Of a stretch of DNA of 40,410 nucleotides, positions 40,060 through 40,410 are shown piece by piece. The DNA is from Legionella tunisiensis (GTDB lineage Bacteria; Pseudomonadota; Gammaproteobacteria; Legionellales; Legionellaceae), in contig NZ_CALJ01000318.1 of the NCBI RefSeq assembly GCF_000308315.1, positions 1 through 40,410 on the forward strand. The letters are read 5' to 3'. The notes beneath the pieces were generated by a model that ran no database searches, was not told the DNA's origin, and saw only the letters and a list, made by a program, of their open reading frames with translations. Position 1 is the first letter of the stretch; each line of letters starts with the position of its first letter. The position numbers and the translations under genes were made by a program.

Positions 40060-40410
40060 TATCGTCTTCCTCGATACCAGACCTTTAATAAATGATGGTT
40101 TATGTTTAGATAATTTATATGCACTGGGTGAAATTAGTCTTTACGATCAAACTTCAGCTGAGCAAGTAATTGAACGTGCAAAAGATGCTGACATGATTAT
40201 TACGAATAAGATTAAATTAAATGATTCACATTTTGCGCAATTACCCAAGCTTCGTTATATCGGTGAAACAGCGACTGGAGTAGATAATATTGATGTTACA
40301 GCCGCAACCAAACGAGGTATTGTCGTTACTAATATCCCCGATTACAGCACCGATAGCGTGGCACAGCATGTTATTGCCTTGCTATTAGCTCATACCAATC
40401 AGGTTGAAGC
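40046..40410 (+). CDS. D-2-hydroxyacid dehydrogenase (HprA/glycerate dehydrogenase-like), 5' part
   Basis: First 121 codons of an NAD-dependent D-2-hydroxyacid dehydrogenase, cut by the window edge. MKKPNIVFLDTRPLIND opens the catalytic domain; YIGETATGVDNIDVTAA and GIVVTNIPDYSTDSVAQHV match the family, with the STDSVAQH run closest to glycerate/hydroxypyruvate reductases. The Rossmann GxGxxG and the catalytic Arg, Glu and His lie beyond the window. ATG 40046 overlaps the cation efflux gene by 14 nt, so it belongs to the same operon. Confidence 0.85.
   Translation, partial: MKKPNIVFLDTRPLINDGLCLDNLYALGEISLYDQTSAEQVIERAKDADMIITNKIKLNDSHFAQLPKLRYIGETATGVDNIDVTAATKRGIVVTNIPDYSTDSVAQHVIALLLAHTNQVE

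Noticed and set aside
1-40410. Mobile elements, CRISPR arrays, tRNA or rRNA genes
   Set aside because: No transposase or integrase motifs, no regularly spaced repeats, and no tRNA T-loop or rRNA-like segments were noticed on either strand.

Overview
The window most likely comes from a Legionella species, or a close relative in the Legionellaceae, that is not obviously L. pneumophila. The evidence is a dotU-icmF pair (Dot/Icm type IV secretion), a Legionella-type PlcA/B/C phospholipase C behind a PmrA-type box, a 6S RNA close to the reported Legionella length, AT-rich DNA, and a grpE-dnaK-dnaJ / carA-metK-ahcY block in the order I remember from Legionella genomes. No IS element, phage gene, CRISPR array, rRNA or tRNA was seen.

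A technical point governs the whole annotation. At least 27 apparent frameshifts interrupt 17 genes. Every one lies in an A or T homopolymer of 4-7 bases, and 25 of 27 are cured by adding one base. Even dnaJ is hit twice. I read these as homopolymer miscalls in the assembly, not as decay, and I annotate the restored full-length genes with the suspect run named in each entry.

Layout. (1) 1-4.3 kb: a GRDP-like protein of unknown function, then dotU and icmF, which stabilise the Dot/Icm apparatus. (2) 4.4-8.5 kb: a putative PmrA-controlled effector gene, a small unknown gene, a 6S RNA, an intergenic region holding a palindrome of two facing DnaA-box-like sequences, and a secreted S8 protease. 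(3) 8.6-16.5 kb, minus strand: the heat-shock cluster grpE-dnaK-dnaJ, with sigma-32-type promoters before grpE and dnaK, followed by carA, metK and ahcY (carbamoyl phosphate and the methyl cycle). (4) 16.6-22.4 kb: class II DAHP synthase, a YheT-type hydrolase coupled to hemE, the PmrA-controlled phospholipase C gene, and folB. (5) 22.5-29.6 kb: an unusual P1B-type metal ATPase, a SPOR-domain protein coupled to argS, and a LysR regulator divergent from a VOC-family protein. (6) 29.7-33.9 kb: a D-threonine aldolase/D-serine dehydratase-like enzyme, an unknown protein, a second putative PmrA-controlled effector with two hydrophobic segments, an exported serpin, and a tiny membrane protein. (7) 34-40.4 kb: an AI-2E/PerM-type permease divergent from recG, then a tight operon of a PP-loop ATPase, a TusA-like protein, a cation efflux protein and the start of a D-2-hydroxyacid dehydrogenase.

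The most interesting signal is regulatory. Three separate genes (4392-5581, 20166-21808 and 31605-32230) have a PmrA-like tandem repeat (cTTAATATT-N2-cTTAATATT) placed exactly 7 nt upstream of a sigma-70 -10 box. One of them is the phospholipase C, whose L. pneumophila counterpart (PlcC/CegC1) belongs to the PmrA-coregulated effector genes. The other two encode proteins I do not recognise and are good candidates for undescribed Dot/Icm effectors.
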